A stretch of DNA of 64,000 nucleotides from Tildeniella torsiva UHER 1998/13D (GCA_019358835.1 JAHHIH010000006.1:94813-158812); one strand, 5' to 3'; positions 44,551-54,023 are shown, numbered from the stretch's first letter. The notes: generated by a model not told the origin, from the sequence alone. Numbers and translations are program-made.

Positions 44551-45819
44551 CTAGTCTTTGGATGCAAGGACTTTTGGGCTCAAAGAAAAAGCTAGGGTAA
44601 TAAAGAGAATCCAATACAACGTGGTAAGGCGAGCCAAATAGCTTTCGAAAGTATTGAACAAAATAAGCATTGACAGAAACAAAAGGGGCCATAGATAAGC
44701 GGCCTCTTTTCGGTCGTAGGCGAGCCTAGCTGCCCTAACGTAGGTCATAAACCATGTGACACAAAAGAACGAAAAGCCAATAAAACCAACATCAAGAATG
44801 AGGTCTAAAAACCCGTTGTGTGCATGAGGCGGAACGTGATAAGCAAAAGACTCAAAACCGGTTGTTAGACTCAGTGAATCCCAAAAAACGCCTCTCCCAT
44901 AGCCAAGATATGGACTGTTTGGGATTTTAAAATTAATTACTAGATGCCAAATAAGAGTTCGTGTAGACAGCGTAGGATCTCTATCGAAGTAACGTAGAAT
45001 ATCAACCCAATTAGAAAACAAGAGATACGAGAAGCTAACTGCAACTAGCACAAACAGGCTGCCTAACAAAACAGAGCGCTTGCCTAGCCAAGCAAATCGA
45101 CGATAGAAAATCGTCAGCATTAGCCCTACAAAAGAAAGCGTCAATGCTGTAACCGAGCTGCTAACAAGCAACGCCGCAAAGCATCCTCCAAAAAGGATTA
45201 GTGCCCAACGCTGCTTTTCCTTAGCATAGTTGGCCAGCATAAAGAGGGCTATCATCGTCATCGTTGAGTGCGCACCAAACTGATTTTTTTGAGCAAATAC
45301 TCCTTTCCAGCTGCCAACAAAAGGACCATCGGTATGAAGACCTACTCCAGGCATGGCGATCGCCAGCGCTACGCTCTCTAGAAAAACTATGACTAAAACC
45401 CATAAGATAATCTTAAATTGCTCTTCTAAGGAGAACCTAGAAGCAACATAAAGGCTTAGCAAAAACATAGGAATAAATTCTTTCCAAATAGAATCTATTG
45501 TAACTGGCGGGTTATAAGACCATAAAAAGGAAATAGAAACAACAACGATTAAGCCCAATGCCCATTTATTGCTAAGAGCCGTCTTCAAGGTCTCTACAGG
45601 CCGCAATGACAATAACAGTAGAGTAATTGCATAACCCGCATACCGAATCAAGGTAATAATTGATTCAGAGATGACGGGAGTTTCAGAAATATCGGCCTTA
45701 AAACCAAAAGCTCCGGCAAAAAATAGCAGATAGAAAATTGCGAAGCATGTCTCCGCAAAGTCAATCTGCTTGTCAGACACCACTGTGCTACCGTTGAGGG
45801 TAAGTTTTTGGGCTTGCAT
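44551..45819 (-). CDS. O-antigen ligase/polymerase-like membrane protein
   Basis: A 422-residue protein with about eleven hydrophobic helices of the Wzy/WaaL superfamily. The large loop before the last helices has YLGYGRGVFWD and the telltale PHAHNGFLDLILDVGFIGF, whose His-Asn is close to the catalytic region of ligases. The codons and GC of this gene are much AT-richer than the flanking blocks. It would polymerise or attach glycan units made by this pathway. The ATG at 45819 lies after a weak GGATG. It points away from the ABC exporter gene. Confidence 0.88.
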   Translation of the reverse strand: MQAQKLTLNGSTVVSDKQIDFAETCFAIFYLLFFAGAFGFKADISETPVISESIITLIRYAGYAITLLLLSLRPVETLKTALSNKWALGLIVVVSISFLWSYNPPVTIDSIWKEFIPMFLLSLYVASRFSLEEQFKIILWVLVIVFLESVALAIAMPGVGLHTDGPFVGSWKGVFAQKNQFGAHSTMTMIALFMLANYAKEKQRWALILFGGCFAALLVSSSVTALTLSFVGLMLTIFYRRFAWLGKRSVLLGSLFVLVAVSFSYLLFSNWVDILRYFDRDPTLSTRTLIWHLVINFKIPNSPYLGYGRGVFWDSLSLTTGFESFAYHVPPHAHNGFLDLILDVGFIGFSFFCVTWFMTYVRAARLAYDRKEAAYLWPLLFLSMLILFNTFESYLARLTTLYWILFITLAFSLSPKVLASKD

Positions 45820-46479
45820 AGCATCCAGGCTCTAAACAAAGGAATGTTGGGAACAAATATTAGCGTTTTACGTAGCTGTATCACCACAGCATTTTTTGGA
45901 ACTCTGCTTGAGTACAATTATATTCAATATCGATGAGCATAAGCTTTTCCTTAGCTATGCCTTAAGCAGCAAGGCATAGACATGAACATTTGATGAAATA
46001 TCACGTTCACAAGACCTAGCTAATACAGATCTACAGATTCTAGAGCACGCATCCTTGCTCTAGAATCGCCTTTTATGACAGATCTTGCTTTATACGTATG
46101 ACAAGAAACTAGCACAAGCTTACTTTCCCTTCTCGACGAAAGTTTTATGGGGAAGAACCTCTTGAGAACGGAGCCGTAGAAATAGGAAGACACTATGAAG
46201 CCTCTTTAAAGTGTTCTCTTGACGGCCTAGAGAATTTGCCCCAATGAATCTATTTTCATTATGATGTGGGTACTATAGTATGCGTATAGGATGCCCAAGC
46301 AGTTTTGGTTACTCAAGTCATGAGCTGTGAGTAGTTTCATAATAATTAGAGCGGACGTCATAGGCAGGCCAACAAGTAGATCATTTGTTCTATTCTGCCC
46401 TTAGCTTAGAAGGTTTGCCAGGTACATTTTCTTAGCTGATTTAGCTAGGGCATCTAGCAGTTGTTTTGAGGGGGAAGCA
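45820..46479. other. AT-rich divergent intergenic region, 660 bases
   Basis: It separates the ligase-like gene (minus) and the ABC exporter (plus). Its main feature is a plus-strand terminator at 46036-46074 with no plus-strand gene before it. The region presumably holds promoters for both genes, and possibly a small RNA or long leader. Confidence 0.5.
46036..46074 (+). terminator. Orphan intrinsic terminator
   Basis: GATTCTAGAGCA (46036-46047) and TGCTCTAGAATC (46056-46067) are perfect complements with an eight-base loop, followed by GCCTTTT. Only the plus strand has the T run. No plus-strand gene lies upstream within the 216 bases back to the ligase-like gene start, so it may end a small RNA, or act as an attenuator in a long leader of the ABC gene. 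Confidence 0.7.
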
Positions 46480-48276
46480 GTGGGTTACTTTCAGAAATTT
46501 ATTTATGTTTTTTCCGGCCACCAAAGACAACTGATTGGGTTAGTTGGCATTTTTCTTTTAACGTCTCTGCTGGAAGCCTTTGGAATAGGTTTAATTGGCC
46601 CCTTCTTAAGTTTAGCTGGCGATCCAGAAAAGCTTGTTCGCGAAAGTGACTCGTTTGGTTGGATATACAGGACTTTTGGATTTAGCAGTTTAGGAAAGCT
46701 TGTTCTGTGGTTCGGCTTTTTTATAATTGTTATCTTCCTGGTGAAAGGGGTTATTTATTTTCTGAGCAAGCGCTACTCATACAAAGTTCTCTTCGACCAG
46801 AGAGCGGCTGTTCAAGATCGGCTCTTTAACACCTATTTACTTGCTCCTTACGATTTTCATTTAACGAGAAATACCGCAGATTACATTAATAAAATAACGA
46901 ATGAGACACACCGGTTCTGCTTCATGGTCTCTTTGCCCATGGTCGAATCTGTCTCCCATATTATTGTGGTTGCAACACTTTTAGTATTAATGGCTAAGAC
47001 CAACATCTTACTCTTAGCTGTTTCTCTAGCGTCGCTGCTGCCCGCTTTCATAGTGTTCTCATTCTTGGTGAAGCGTCTAAAGCATTGGGGTCAGTTATCG
47101 ACCATTGCTCGGGAAGAGACAATTAAAGCCGTTAATCATGGCTTAGGGGGCATTAAAGAGACTCGTGTCTTTAATGCCGAGAACTATTTTCGTAAGGAGC
47201 TAGAAGAGCACGTGCATGAGGAAGCACGGGTAGAAATTCTCTTTCAGAGTGCTCAGTTTGTGCCGCGAACAATGATTGAGACTCTTTTAGTAACAGCCAT
47301 TGTTGGGTTTGTTTGTGTCTCGCAACTAGTCGTAGGAGAAGATTTTCAGGCAGCTATCGCCAGCATGGGTGTGTTTGCCGTTGCTTCTTTGAGATTAATT
47401 CCGGCTGCCAGTAATTTGGCAGAATGTATTGGTAAGCTGCGTAATTCTTCTCACACTTTAGACATGATGTACTTGGATCTAAAGGAAATTGACAATAACG
47501 AGCTTGTCAAATACGATAGCCCTGCTTTGTTAGGTGCTGCCAAACCTTTAGATAACGGTCAGCCGCTGGGTTTCTCTAAAAACTTAGAAATTTCTGATGT
47601 CTTCTACCAGTACCCAAGTTCTCCCAATCCTTCCCTGGCAGGCGTGTCGATGGAAATTAAGCGGGGAGAGTCTATAGGGCTCATAGGTCAGTCTGGGGCA
47701 GGTAAAACAACCCTTGTTGACGTTATTCTGAGCCTACTGATTCCCCAAAAGGGGGATATCTTAATTGATGGCAAGTCGATTTACGATAACTTGCAAAGCT
47801 GGAGAAAATTGGTCGGGTATATTCCCCAATCTATCTTTTTGACTGATGACACTATCGAGAAAAATATTGCCTTTGGGTTACCGAAAAGTGAAATTGACCA
47901 GAGCCGCTTATGGTATGCCATTAAAGCAGCACAGCTTGAAGAACTAGTTCAAGATTTACCCAATGGCATTGATACCGCAGTTGGCGAACGCGGAGTACGC
48001 CTCTCGGGCGGGCAGCGCCAGCGAATTGGGATTGCCCGTGCGCTTTACCACCAAAGAGAGATTTTAGTTTTAGACGAAGCGACTTCCGCTCTAGATAATG
48101 AGACGGAACGATTAATTAGCGAGTCAATCAGATCTCTAGCTGGCTCTAAAACTTTAATCATTATTGCCCACCGGTTGTCTACGATTGAGCACTGCGATCG
48201 CGTCTATGTTCTCGACAAGGGCAGAGTAGCCCGCTCGGGAACTTACGCTGATGTCGTTCTCACACCTCAGGCATAG
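46480..48276 (+). CDS. ABC exporter (permease-ATPase fusion, MsbA/PglK-like)
   Basis: A 598-residue half-transporter. About six membrane helices occupy residues 15-330 and the ATPase the rest, with Walker A GQSGAGKTT, a Q loop, signature LSGGQRQRIGIARAL, Walker B ILVLDEAT and switch histidine in IIAHRLST. Its setting in an EPS region suggests flipping of lipid-linked glycans or export of the polymer. The start is GTG at 46480 with a GGGGGA eight bases before; no ATG lies near. Low GC, like the ligase-like gene. An inverted repeat follows the stop. Confidence 0.92.
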   Translation: MGYFQKFIYVFSGHQRQLIGLVGIFLLTSLLEAFGIGLIGPFLSLAGDPEKLVRESDSFGWIYRTFGFSSLGKLVLWFGFFIIVIFLVKGVIYFLSKRYSYKVLFDQRAAVQDRLFNTYLLAPYDFHLTRNTADYINKITNETHRFCFMVSLPMVESVSHIIVVATLLVLMAKTNILLLAVSLASLLPAFIVFSFLVKRLKHWGQLSTIAREETIKAVNHGLGGIKETRVFNAENYFRKELEEHVHEEARVEILFQSAQFVPRTMIETLLVTAIVGFVCVSQLVVGEDFQAAIASMGVFAVASLRLIPAASNLAECIGKLRNSSHTLDMMYLDLKEIDNNELVKYDSPALLGAAKPLDNGQPLGFSKNLEISDVFYQYPSSPNPSLAGVSMEIKRGESIGLIGQSGAGKTTLVDVILSLLIPQKGDILIDGKSIYDNLQSWRKLVGYIPQSIFLTDDTIEKNIAFGLPKSEIDQSRLWYAIKAAQLEELVQDLPNGIDTAVGERGVRLSGGQRQRIGIARALYHQREILVLDEATSALDNETERLISESIRSLAGSKTLIIIAHRLSTIEHCDRVYVLDKGRVARSGTYADVVLTPQA

Positions 48277-48286
48277 CCTCAGTCGA

Positions 48287-48332
48287 GACCAACAATGGAA
48301 CTAAGTCACTTGTTGTCTATTGTTGGTCTTTC
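48287..48332 (+). terminator. Hairpin after the ABC exporter gene
   Basis: GACCAACAAT (48287-48296) pairs with ATTGTTGGTC (48319-48328), followed by TTTC. The loop is about 22 bases, so it is a moderately good intrinsic terminator 10 bases beyond the stop. Confidence 0.6.
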
Positions 48333-48427
48333 AACTTGGCTATTGCCATAACTACAAACATAACGCTGAACCAAACTACAGCGCTGGCCAGGTATATCCA
48401 TAGTCACGTTGGTCAAGGCATCTAGAG

Positions 48428-48465
48428 CCCAGATGAACGTTCAAACATTTAAACGTTCATCTGGG
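48428..48465. repeat. 14-bp-arm palindrome containing TGAACGTT
   Basis: CCCAGATGAACGTT (48428-48441) and AACGTTCATCTGGG (48452-48465) are perfect complements around a ten-base loop. It shares ATGAACGTTCAAAC with 11920-11933. No T tract, so I hesitate to call it a terminator; a binding site or small mobile-element end are alternatives. Confidence 0.6.
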
Positions 48466-48590
48466 AAATGTCTCAGCCAGACTGCCACAGCTATAGCTGA
48501 GAACTGGGAAAGCTGAGAACGCCAACCGTTGGAATTGCTATCTGGCTCGCACACAGCAGATCAACCCAGATAAAGCTTTATCAAGGGTTG

Positions 48591-49745
48591 TCACTCCTCC
48601 GGTACAGCTTCAGGCTCCTCCGATGCGGCTGTGCGCGATTGCAGCAGGGCCTCTCGACTGATGCAGCTTTGGCTATCGTATTCGACTTGTACAGTGACCT
48701 GATACAGCGTATTAACGTCTAACCCACTGTTGTCTGTCTCTTGCTGCTGAAGATCTTGGAGAGCCTGTTCAGCGGCCTGGTTGAGAAACGGATAGCCTGT
48801 GCTTTTAAGAACTGTAGTCCACAATTTAACGCTATCGCTAGCTTCATCGGGTAAACCGACTACCCCCAGCAACCCATCGGCGGGTTCAGGAGATAGACAG
48901 AGCCGACCGCTGTAAGGAACCGTGAGCACAATTGGCTCGGGAGCCTCAGCGACCCCATCGCCTAGTTTCTCTTTTACAGATTGAAGCCAGGCTGCCTTGG
49001 CGATTTCAACCTCACTGGCGCTGGTTTGGGCGTCGTCAAACTCTACCCTGGCAAGCAGGTCACTGGCCGACTCGGTTCCTTGTTCTTCAGGTGTGGCGGC
49101 AGGGTTAGTCGGTTCTAGCGGAGTACTGTTGCCGTCAGTGCCCTGTCCATTAGTCTGGTTTGGTTCGAGGTCAGCGGCACCAGCTTCGTCGGCACTGTCT
49201 GGAGAAGTAGCGATCGGGGTTGATGCCCCTTGGGATGCGGCGTCTCCCCCTGGAGGTCTAGTCGGGCGACGGATAGCACTGCTACCGGGTGAACCGGGGA
49301 AAGGGGTGCGACGGGGAGACAGGATTATGGAGGAGCGGCCGGATGAGGTGTAAGGTGAGATGCCCGAGGGGAAAGGGCTGGAGGGCAACCTAGGGGAGGG
49401 TATGGTCAAGGATGCCCCAAAGTCTGAACCGGGTTCGAGGGGTAGGCTGTTGCCTGAGGGAGGAAGTAGACTAAATAAATCGTCGTTGCTGTCTAACGAG
49501 TAGGCGGGCGCTGAGAAGTCGGGCAAGCGATTTTGCTCTTCGGGGGTGAGTTCGATCAACGGGACTCGGCGTTCTTCTGAATTTGGATCGCTCTCTCCCA
49601 AGGCGCTGGCATTGAGGCTGGAGAAGGAGGGGCCAGCCGCAAACAGCACGACATGAAAACCCAATGACAACAGCGCCGCTATCCACTGAGGCTGGCGGAC
49701 GGTTTTGGCTAATTGGTTGAACCTGGGCGCGTTAGATAAATTCAT
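48591..49745 (-). CDS. TonB-like envelope protein, proline/serine-rich
   Basis: A 384-residue protein. An N-terminal membrane helix (QWIAALLSLGFHVVLFAAG) is followed by RVPLIELTPEEQNRLPDFS, a motif I associate with cyanobacterial TonB-like proteins. Then comes a long disordered Ser/Pro/Gly region (about 90-245), and a C-terminal domain (PIVLTVPYSGRLCLSPEPADGLLGVVGLPD...) with two cysteines that could form a disulphide. The layout, a membrane anchor, a spacer, then a periplasmic domain, is TonB-like. The C-terminal domain lacks an obvious TonB signature, so energy transduction is inference. Stands alone and converges with the EPS block. Confidence 0.65.
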   Translation of the reverse strand: MNLSNAPRFNQLAKTVRQPQWIAALLSLGFHVVLFAAGPSFSSLNASALGESDPNSEERRVPLIELTPEEQNRLPDFSAPAYSLDSNDDLFSLLPPSGNSLPLEPGSDFGASLTIPSPRLPSSPFPSGISPYTSSGRSSIILSPRRTPFPGSPGSSAIRRPTRPPGGDAASQGASTPIATSPDSADEAGAADLEPNQTNGQGTDGNSTPLEPTNPAATPEEQGTESASDLLARVEFDDAQTSASEVEIAKAAWLQSVKEKLGDGVAEAPEPIVLTVPYSGRLCLSPEPADGLLGVVGLPDEASDSVKLWTTVLKSTGYPFLNQAAEQALQDLQQQETDNSGLDVNTLYQVTVQVEYDSQSCISREALLQSRTAASEEPEAVPEE

Positions 49746-49815
49746 GCCGTACTGTGCTGTTTGCGATCGCTATAGATATTGACTTGACCCCATAAGCTTG
49801 GGTTCCTAGTCATCT

Positions 49816-50559
49816 CTAGGGTAGCGGATTTGCCCCCGACCTTATGACCATTAGAGAAAAGTAGGGCAGTTCTAAGTGGGGGTAAGGCGTTAGAGGTCGA
49901 TACACTTTTTGGGTGGTCTGGGTAGCGTTGACCATGACCCAGCTATGCTCTAGAAGGTGTCGCTGGTATAGCAATTGCCAAACCTGGTCATACACTGACC
50001 CGACCTTGAGCAGCACCACGACATCAGCCCAGGCTAAGACGGAGTCAAGTTCATCTACGGTATAAATGGCAGGCAGGACGGCGAGCTTGTCTGACTGCAC
50101 TGTAAGCGGTAAGCCAAGGGCACTCACGGCTGCCATCGGCGAGCAAATACCAGGAATGCGAGTTATTTTTGCTGTCGGGTACCGACGCTCTAGACTTAAA
50201 GCCAGGTAGTTAAAGGTGCCGTAAAAACTGAGATCTCCTTCACAGGCAAACACCACATTTTGGCCCTGGGTAAGACAGTGCCAAACGCGATCGCCCGCCT
50301 GCTGCCAAGCACTGGTGAGCTGATCTGGGTCAAAGATATAGGGAAAATCCAGCGGCAGCAGCTGTTGCCGATCTAGGTGTGGCGCAACAATCGTTTGGGC
50401 TAGCCCAGGCTGACCGTTGCGCCCTTGGGGGAAAGCGACTATATCGGCGGCTTGCAGGCACTTGAGCGCTTTTAGCGTGATTAAGTCGGGGTCACCAGGG
50501 CCAACGCCGATCCCAGTAAGGGTTCCCAGCGTTGCAGAGTGAAGCGGGTTGAAAGCCAT
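49816..50559 (-). CDS. cobI: Precorrin-2 C20-methyltransferase
   Basis: A 247-residue SAM-dependent enzyme of corrin-ring synthesis (CobI/CbiL). The N-terminal LTGIGVGPGDPDLITLKALKCLQAADIVAFPQG and the later CEGDLSFYGTFNYLALSLE and ICSPMAAVSALGLPL are diagnostic of the C20 member of the family. I start at the ATG at 50559, which fits the family; 74 more codons are open upstream but run towards the antiporter coding region. No other cobalamin genes lie beside it, but the CobO-like gene is about 17 kb away. Confidence 0.92.
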   Translation of the reverse strand: MAFNPLHSATLGTLTGIGVGPGDPDLITLKALKCLQAADIVAFPQGRNGQPGLAQTIVAPHLDRQQLLPLDFPYIFDPDQLTSAWQQAGDRVWHCLTQGQNVVFACEGDLSFYGTFNYLALSLERRYPTAKITRIPGICSPMAAVSALGLPLTVQSDKLAVLPAIYTVDELDSVLAWADVVVLLKVGSVYDQVWQLLYQRHLLEHSWVMVNATQTTQKVYRPLTPYPHLELPYFSLMVIRSGANPLP

Positions 50560-50686
50560 AGAAGGTGACAGAAGTGAATACTGGAACGCCACTGCGCCAG
50601 AAGAATTTAACTGATCTAGAAAGAACGCGATCGCCCTAAAGAGCCAGTCTCCGACTATCGCAATACAGTCGCAAGCCTCACCAGAC

Positions 50687-52711
50687 CTAAGAGCTAACCG
50701 ACGATTTACCCGCAGAACTATCAGCACCAGGATCCGAGTCCGATGGATATATGATGACTCCATTAGACTCGGCAGGTTCATTAGAAACGGGCTTTGCTGC
50801 TACGTCGAGTTCTGCCGAAGGATCTTTGGGCGCTGGGGGCACGGCCTCGACCAAGGGCACTGTTTCCAGGGTGAGCCGAGTGGGCTGAATGCCGCCCGCT
50901 AGCTGTTTGAGCAGTTTGGGTTTAGAGTCGTGCCAAAGGTAGATGATGCGATCGCCCACCTCCCATCGCTCTTGCCCGAGGGCAACTCGGAGCGCATCAT
51001 CGCGCTCTACCAGTAGAGGCACCATGGCACCTTTGTGCACCAGCGCCGCCAGGTAAGTCTGCTGAAGCTCGCTATTCTCCTGCCGCAGCCAGGTCTCACC
51101 CAGGAGCACCTCCCCATCGCTGAGGTAAGTATTCCACTGCCTTAGGGAGATTTGGGGTGTCTGGGCCCCCTTCAGCTGACCCTGCTTGGGCAGATCGCCC
51201 AAGCTCGCGTCGTGGGGAACCACCGCTACCACCCTGGCCGGCTGAAACTCTTCCAGCGCCCGCTGTGCTACTACAGCATTGACTTCGCCATTTTTGGTAA
51301 TCGCTAGAAAGGTGCCCGCTTTATCTAGGCCCGCCCGTTCCAAAGCATCGCGATCGAGGGCGCTGCTGATCAAGAGCTCGATACCCTCTTTTTCGGCGAA
51401 CTCGCAGGCGGCTTCGTTGGTGTCAATCATCACCACTGGATCGCCATACTCTTGGATTAAACGAGCCATCAGTAGACTGAGGGGGCTGCACCCAACAATT
51501 ACGGCCCCCACCGCATCGGCCTTAGTAATGCCCAGCCAGCTGGCCACAAACCGCGCCGTGAGCCCCTGTATCATCACCGTCATAATAATGGTGAGAAACA
51601 CCAGGGCCTTAATGGCCTCCCCCCCGCTAATCCCCCGCTCAGTCAGCAAAATCGCAAATAGAGAAGCAACCGAGGCAGACACAATGCCACGGGGGGCCAC
51701 CCAGCCCAAAAACAGCTTTTGGCGCCAGTTTAAATCGCTGGACTGGGTACACAGCCAGATATTCATCGGGCGCACCACCACCATCAGCACTAGCACCGTC
51801 AAGACCGCGCCTCGGCCCAGGGCAAACACACTGGCAATTGACAGGTCTGCCGCCAGCAAAATAAACAGCACCGATACCGCCAGCACTGTCAGCTGCCCCT
51901 TAAACCGACGCAGCAGCCGCTCGTCGGGCACCGACAGCCAGCGCACCATCATGCCTGCCACTACGGTAGCCATGAGCCCCGCCTCGCTGCGAATGCTCTG
52001 GGCTAGCCCAAATATCCCCCACAGCCCCGCTAATACCACTAGATTGCGGAGATCTTCCCCTAAAAAGCTAGCCTGCTTGAGCAATAGACCAATTAGCCCG
52101 CCGCCCACAATCCCAATGAGCGTGCCGATGCTCAGCCGCAAAATGAGTCCGCCCACAACCGTAGTGGGATCGGCATCTCCATTGAGGATAATATCGAGCA
52201 CCACCACCGCGAGAATAGCCCCAACGGGGTCAATGAGCACCCCTTCACCTTCGAGCAGGGTCGCCACCTTGCGATCGACTGCCACCTGGCGCAGCAGAGG
52301 CCCGATGACGGTAGGGCCAGTCACCACCACCAGCGAAGCATAGAGAAACGCCAGGGACCAGGGAAACTCTCCTAGCCAGTGGGCTGCCATACCGCCACCA
52401 ATCAGGGTGACAAAGATGCCGACGGTAACCAGGTTGCGCAGGCTGGCCGACACCTGACCCAGTTCGCTTAGCTCTAGGCTCAGGCCTCCCTCAAAGAGAA
52501 TCAGCGCCACACTGAGGGCCACAATCACCTCTAGCCCAATCCCTAAGTCTTGAGGATGGAGTAGACCAATGCCATCTGGCCCCAGGCCAATACCAAACAG
52601 CAGTAAGAAAATAATGCTAGGAACCCTGGCGATTTCCCCAATAACCTGCGCAGTGACACCGGCCAGCACCGTTAGCACAATCTGTAGGGTGAGGGCAAAG
52701 GAAGTATCCAT
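50687..52711 (-). CDS. CPA1-type cation:proton antiporter with TrkA-N domain
   Basis: A 674-residue protein. Residues about 5-390 are a sodium/proton exchanger domain of about twelve helices, with PSIIFLLLFGIGLGPDGIGLL, LFEGGLSLELSELG, VVTGPTVIGPLLRQVAVDR and EGEGVLIDPVGAILAVVVLD, the last carrying conserved ion-binding residues. Residues about 400-520 are a TrkA-N-type nucleotide-binding domain (VGCSPLSLLMARLI, VVMIDTNEAAC). The GxGxxG loop reads GCSPLS, so nucleotide binding may be weak. A TrkA-C-like part and a disordered acidic tail follow. The ATG at 52711 is chosen over one six codons upstream. The direction of ion transport cannot be told. Confidence 0.9.
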   Translation of the reverse strand: MDTSFALTLQIVLTVLAGVTAQVIGEIARVPSIIFLLLFGIGLGPDGIGLLHPQDLGIGLEVIVALSVALILFEGGLSLELSELGQVSASLRNLVTVGIFVTLIGGGMAAHWLGEFPWSLAFLYASLVVVTGPTVIGPLLRQVAVDRKVATLLEGEGVLIDPVGAILAVVVLDIILNGDADPTTVVGGLILRLSIGTLIGIVGGGLIGLLLKQASFLGEDLRNLVVLAGLWGIFGLAQSIRSEAGLMATVVAGMMVRWLSVPDERLLRRFKGQLTVLAVSVLFILLAADLSIASVFALGRGAVLTVLVLMVVVRPMNIWLCTQSSDLNWRQKLFLGWVAPRGIVSASVASLFAILLTERGISGGEAIKALVFLTIIMTVMIQGLTARFVASWLGITKADAVGAVIVGCSPLSLLMARLIQEYGDPVVMIDTNEAACEFAEKEGIELLISSALDRDALERAGLDKAGTFLAITKNGEVNAVVAQRALEEFQPARVVAVVPHDASLGDLPKQGQLKGAQTPQISLRQWNTYLSDGEVLLGETWLRQENSELQQTYLAALVHKGAMVPLLVERDDALRVALGQERWEVGDRIIYLWHDSKPKLLKQLAGGIQPTRLTLETVPLVEAVPPAPKDPSAELDVAAKPVSNEPAESNGVIIYPSDSDPGADSSAGKSSVSS

Positions 52712-52778
52712 AGGCCTATAGGGTAACACCCCTAATGCGGCAAACCAGAGGGAAGATCATGTCGCCAGCATCACCCTC

Positions 52779-54023
52779 TCAAGGGCGCAGCAGCAGGTAG
52801 TATAGGCGTCCTGAGGTATTGATCCGCCCAGCGAGCTCTCCAGCTTGGCTGCCTGAGCCCACATATAAATCGACCCGTCCAGCCCCTTGGATAGCACCGC
52901 CCGTGTCTTGATCGAGCACTAGCCGGGTGGTGGGTTGGCTGACCCAGTCGCCCTGGGGAGTTTGCTGAGGCAACGCCAGCCGAATAGCCGCGATCGCCCC
53001 AGGTGGCATCAATGATTTATCGGTAGCGATCGAATACCCAGCGGTCACCGGCACGCTCAGACTGCCCGTAGGCGGCCCACCATCCCCTTCGCGGAAGAAA
53101 ATAAACCGCTCGTTTTGGGGTAGGTAATGATCCAAGTCTTCGGGATGGGCTTCAAAATAGGCCAGCAGATTGGGCAGCGAGAGGCTATCGGGGTCGATTT
53201 TGCCGTCTTCAACCAGGGCACGGCCAATGCTGGTGTAGGGATACTCCGTGCGGCCCGCATAGCCCACCGACATGACGGTGCCATCGGTAAGTTGCAGCTT
53301 AGCCGAACCCTGCACCTGGACGAGAAACGCCTCTAGGCGACTGGCTAACCATACCAATTCCAAGCCAGCCAAGGAGCCCTGCCCACCCGCCAAGCCATCT
53401 ACACCCTCCAGTTCTAGACGAGTCGGATGGGGTTGAGGCCAAGTCTCCAGCGTGGGGGGGCGGCGGTAGAGGGGATAGCGGTACTCGGCATTGGGAACCG
53501 CGCTAGCTCGATACTGCGGCTCAAAGTAGCCGGTGTAGGCGACGGTGCCCTCACCGTCAGCGCCAACCGATTCGTACAGGACAAATTCTTGCCGTAGAGC
53601 AGCCTGAAAGGCCTGGTTGTTGGGGCTGGTCGCGACCAGCTGCCGCAGTCGTTGCAGGCTGCGCCACACGCAATCGCGGGTAATCACAGGCACCAGATAA
53701 TCTTGATAATCCGCCGCCGCCTTGGGCGTAGCCAGGTAGGTCAGGCTGTGGTTGATGGCCTGAATTAACGCCTGGCGATCGCCGAGCAGCACCAGCTCAG
53801 GCCATACAGAGTCACCGGCTTCTCCCAGTACCGGCCTCAAGGGCAGAGTCGTTGAGGACTGTCCACTAGCCGGAAGCTCTGAAACCAGGGAATCTCGTGG
53901 CTCAATCCCGCCAGTCGCCAGTGCAGTGGATTCCCCACCGCAAGTAGCCAGGCAAGCTGCTGTTCCCACAGCGACCATGAGCCCTTGAATATTGCCGTTT
54001 AACCTCACCCGACCAACCATCAA
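52779..54023 (-). CDS. mltA: Membrane-bound lytic transglycosylase A (MltA)
   Basis: A 414-residue protein with a signal and a lipobox-like LATC (cysteine near residue 28), so probably a lipoprotein. An MltA domain follows (YTGYFEPQYRASAVPNAEYRYPLYRRPP, VQGSAKLQLTDGTVMSVGYAGRTEYPYTSIGRAL). The C-terminal 3D domain has DTGGAIQGAGRVDLYVGSG, with the conserved aspartates. MltA cuts peptidoglycan strands to make anhydro-muropeptides. The start overlaps the stop of the upstream 84-residue gene by four bases, so both should be co-translated. Confidence 0.93.
   Translation of the reverse strand: MMVGRVRLNGNIQGLMVAVGTAACLATCGGESTALATGGIEPRDSLVSELPASGQSSTTLPLRPVLGEAGDSVWPELVLLGDRQALIQAINHSLTYLATPKAAADYQDYLVPVITRDCVWRSLQRLRQLVATSPNNQAFQAALRQEFVLYESVGADGEGTVAYTGYFEPQYRASAVPNAEYRYPLYRRPPTLETWPQPHPTRLELEGVDGLAGGQGSLAGLELVWLASRLEAFLVQVQGSAKLQLTDGTVMSVGYAGRTEYPYTSIGRALVEDGKIDPDSLSLPNLLAYFEAHPEDLDHYLPQNERFIFFREGDGGPPTGSLSVPVTAGYSIATDKSLMPPGAIAAIRLALPQQTPQGDWVSQPTTRLVLDQDTGGAIQGAGRVDLYVGSGSQAGELAGRINTSGRLYYLLLRP

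Larger units (their letters stand above)
48277..48590. other. Convergent intergenic region, 314 bases, with two hairpins
   Basis: It contains the terminator-like hairpin at 48287-48332 and the longer-stem palindrome at 48428-48465. No gene was recognised. It marks the return from AT-rich to GC-rich sequence. Confidence 0.5.

Noticed and set aside
51279..52343. 354-residue open frame on the plus strand
   Set aside because: Antisense to the antiporter domain, with a Ser/Thr/Arg-rich composition typical of shadow frames.
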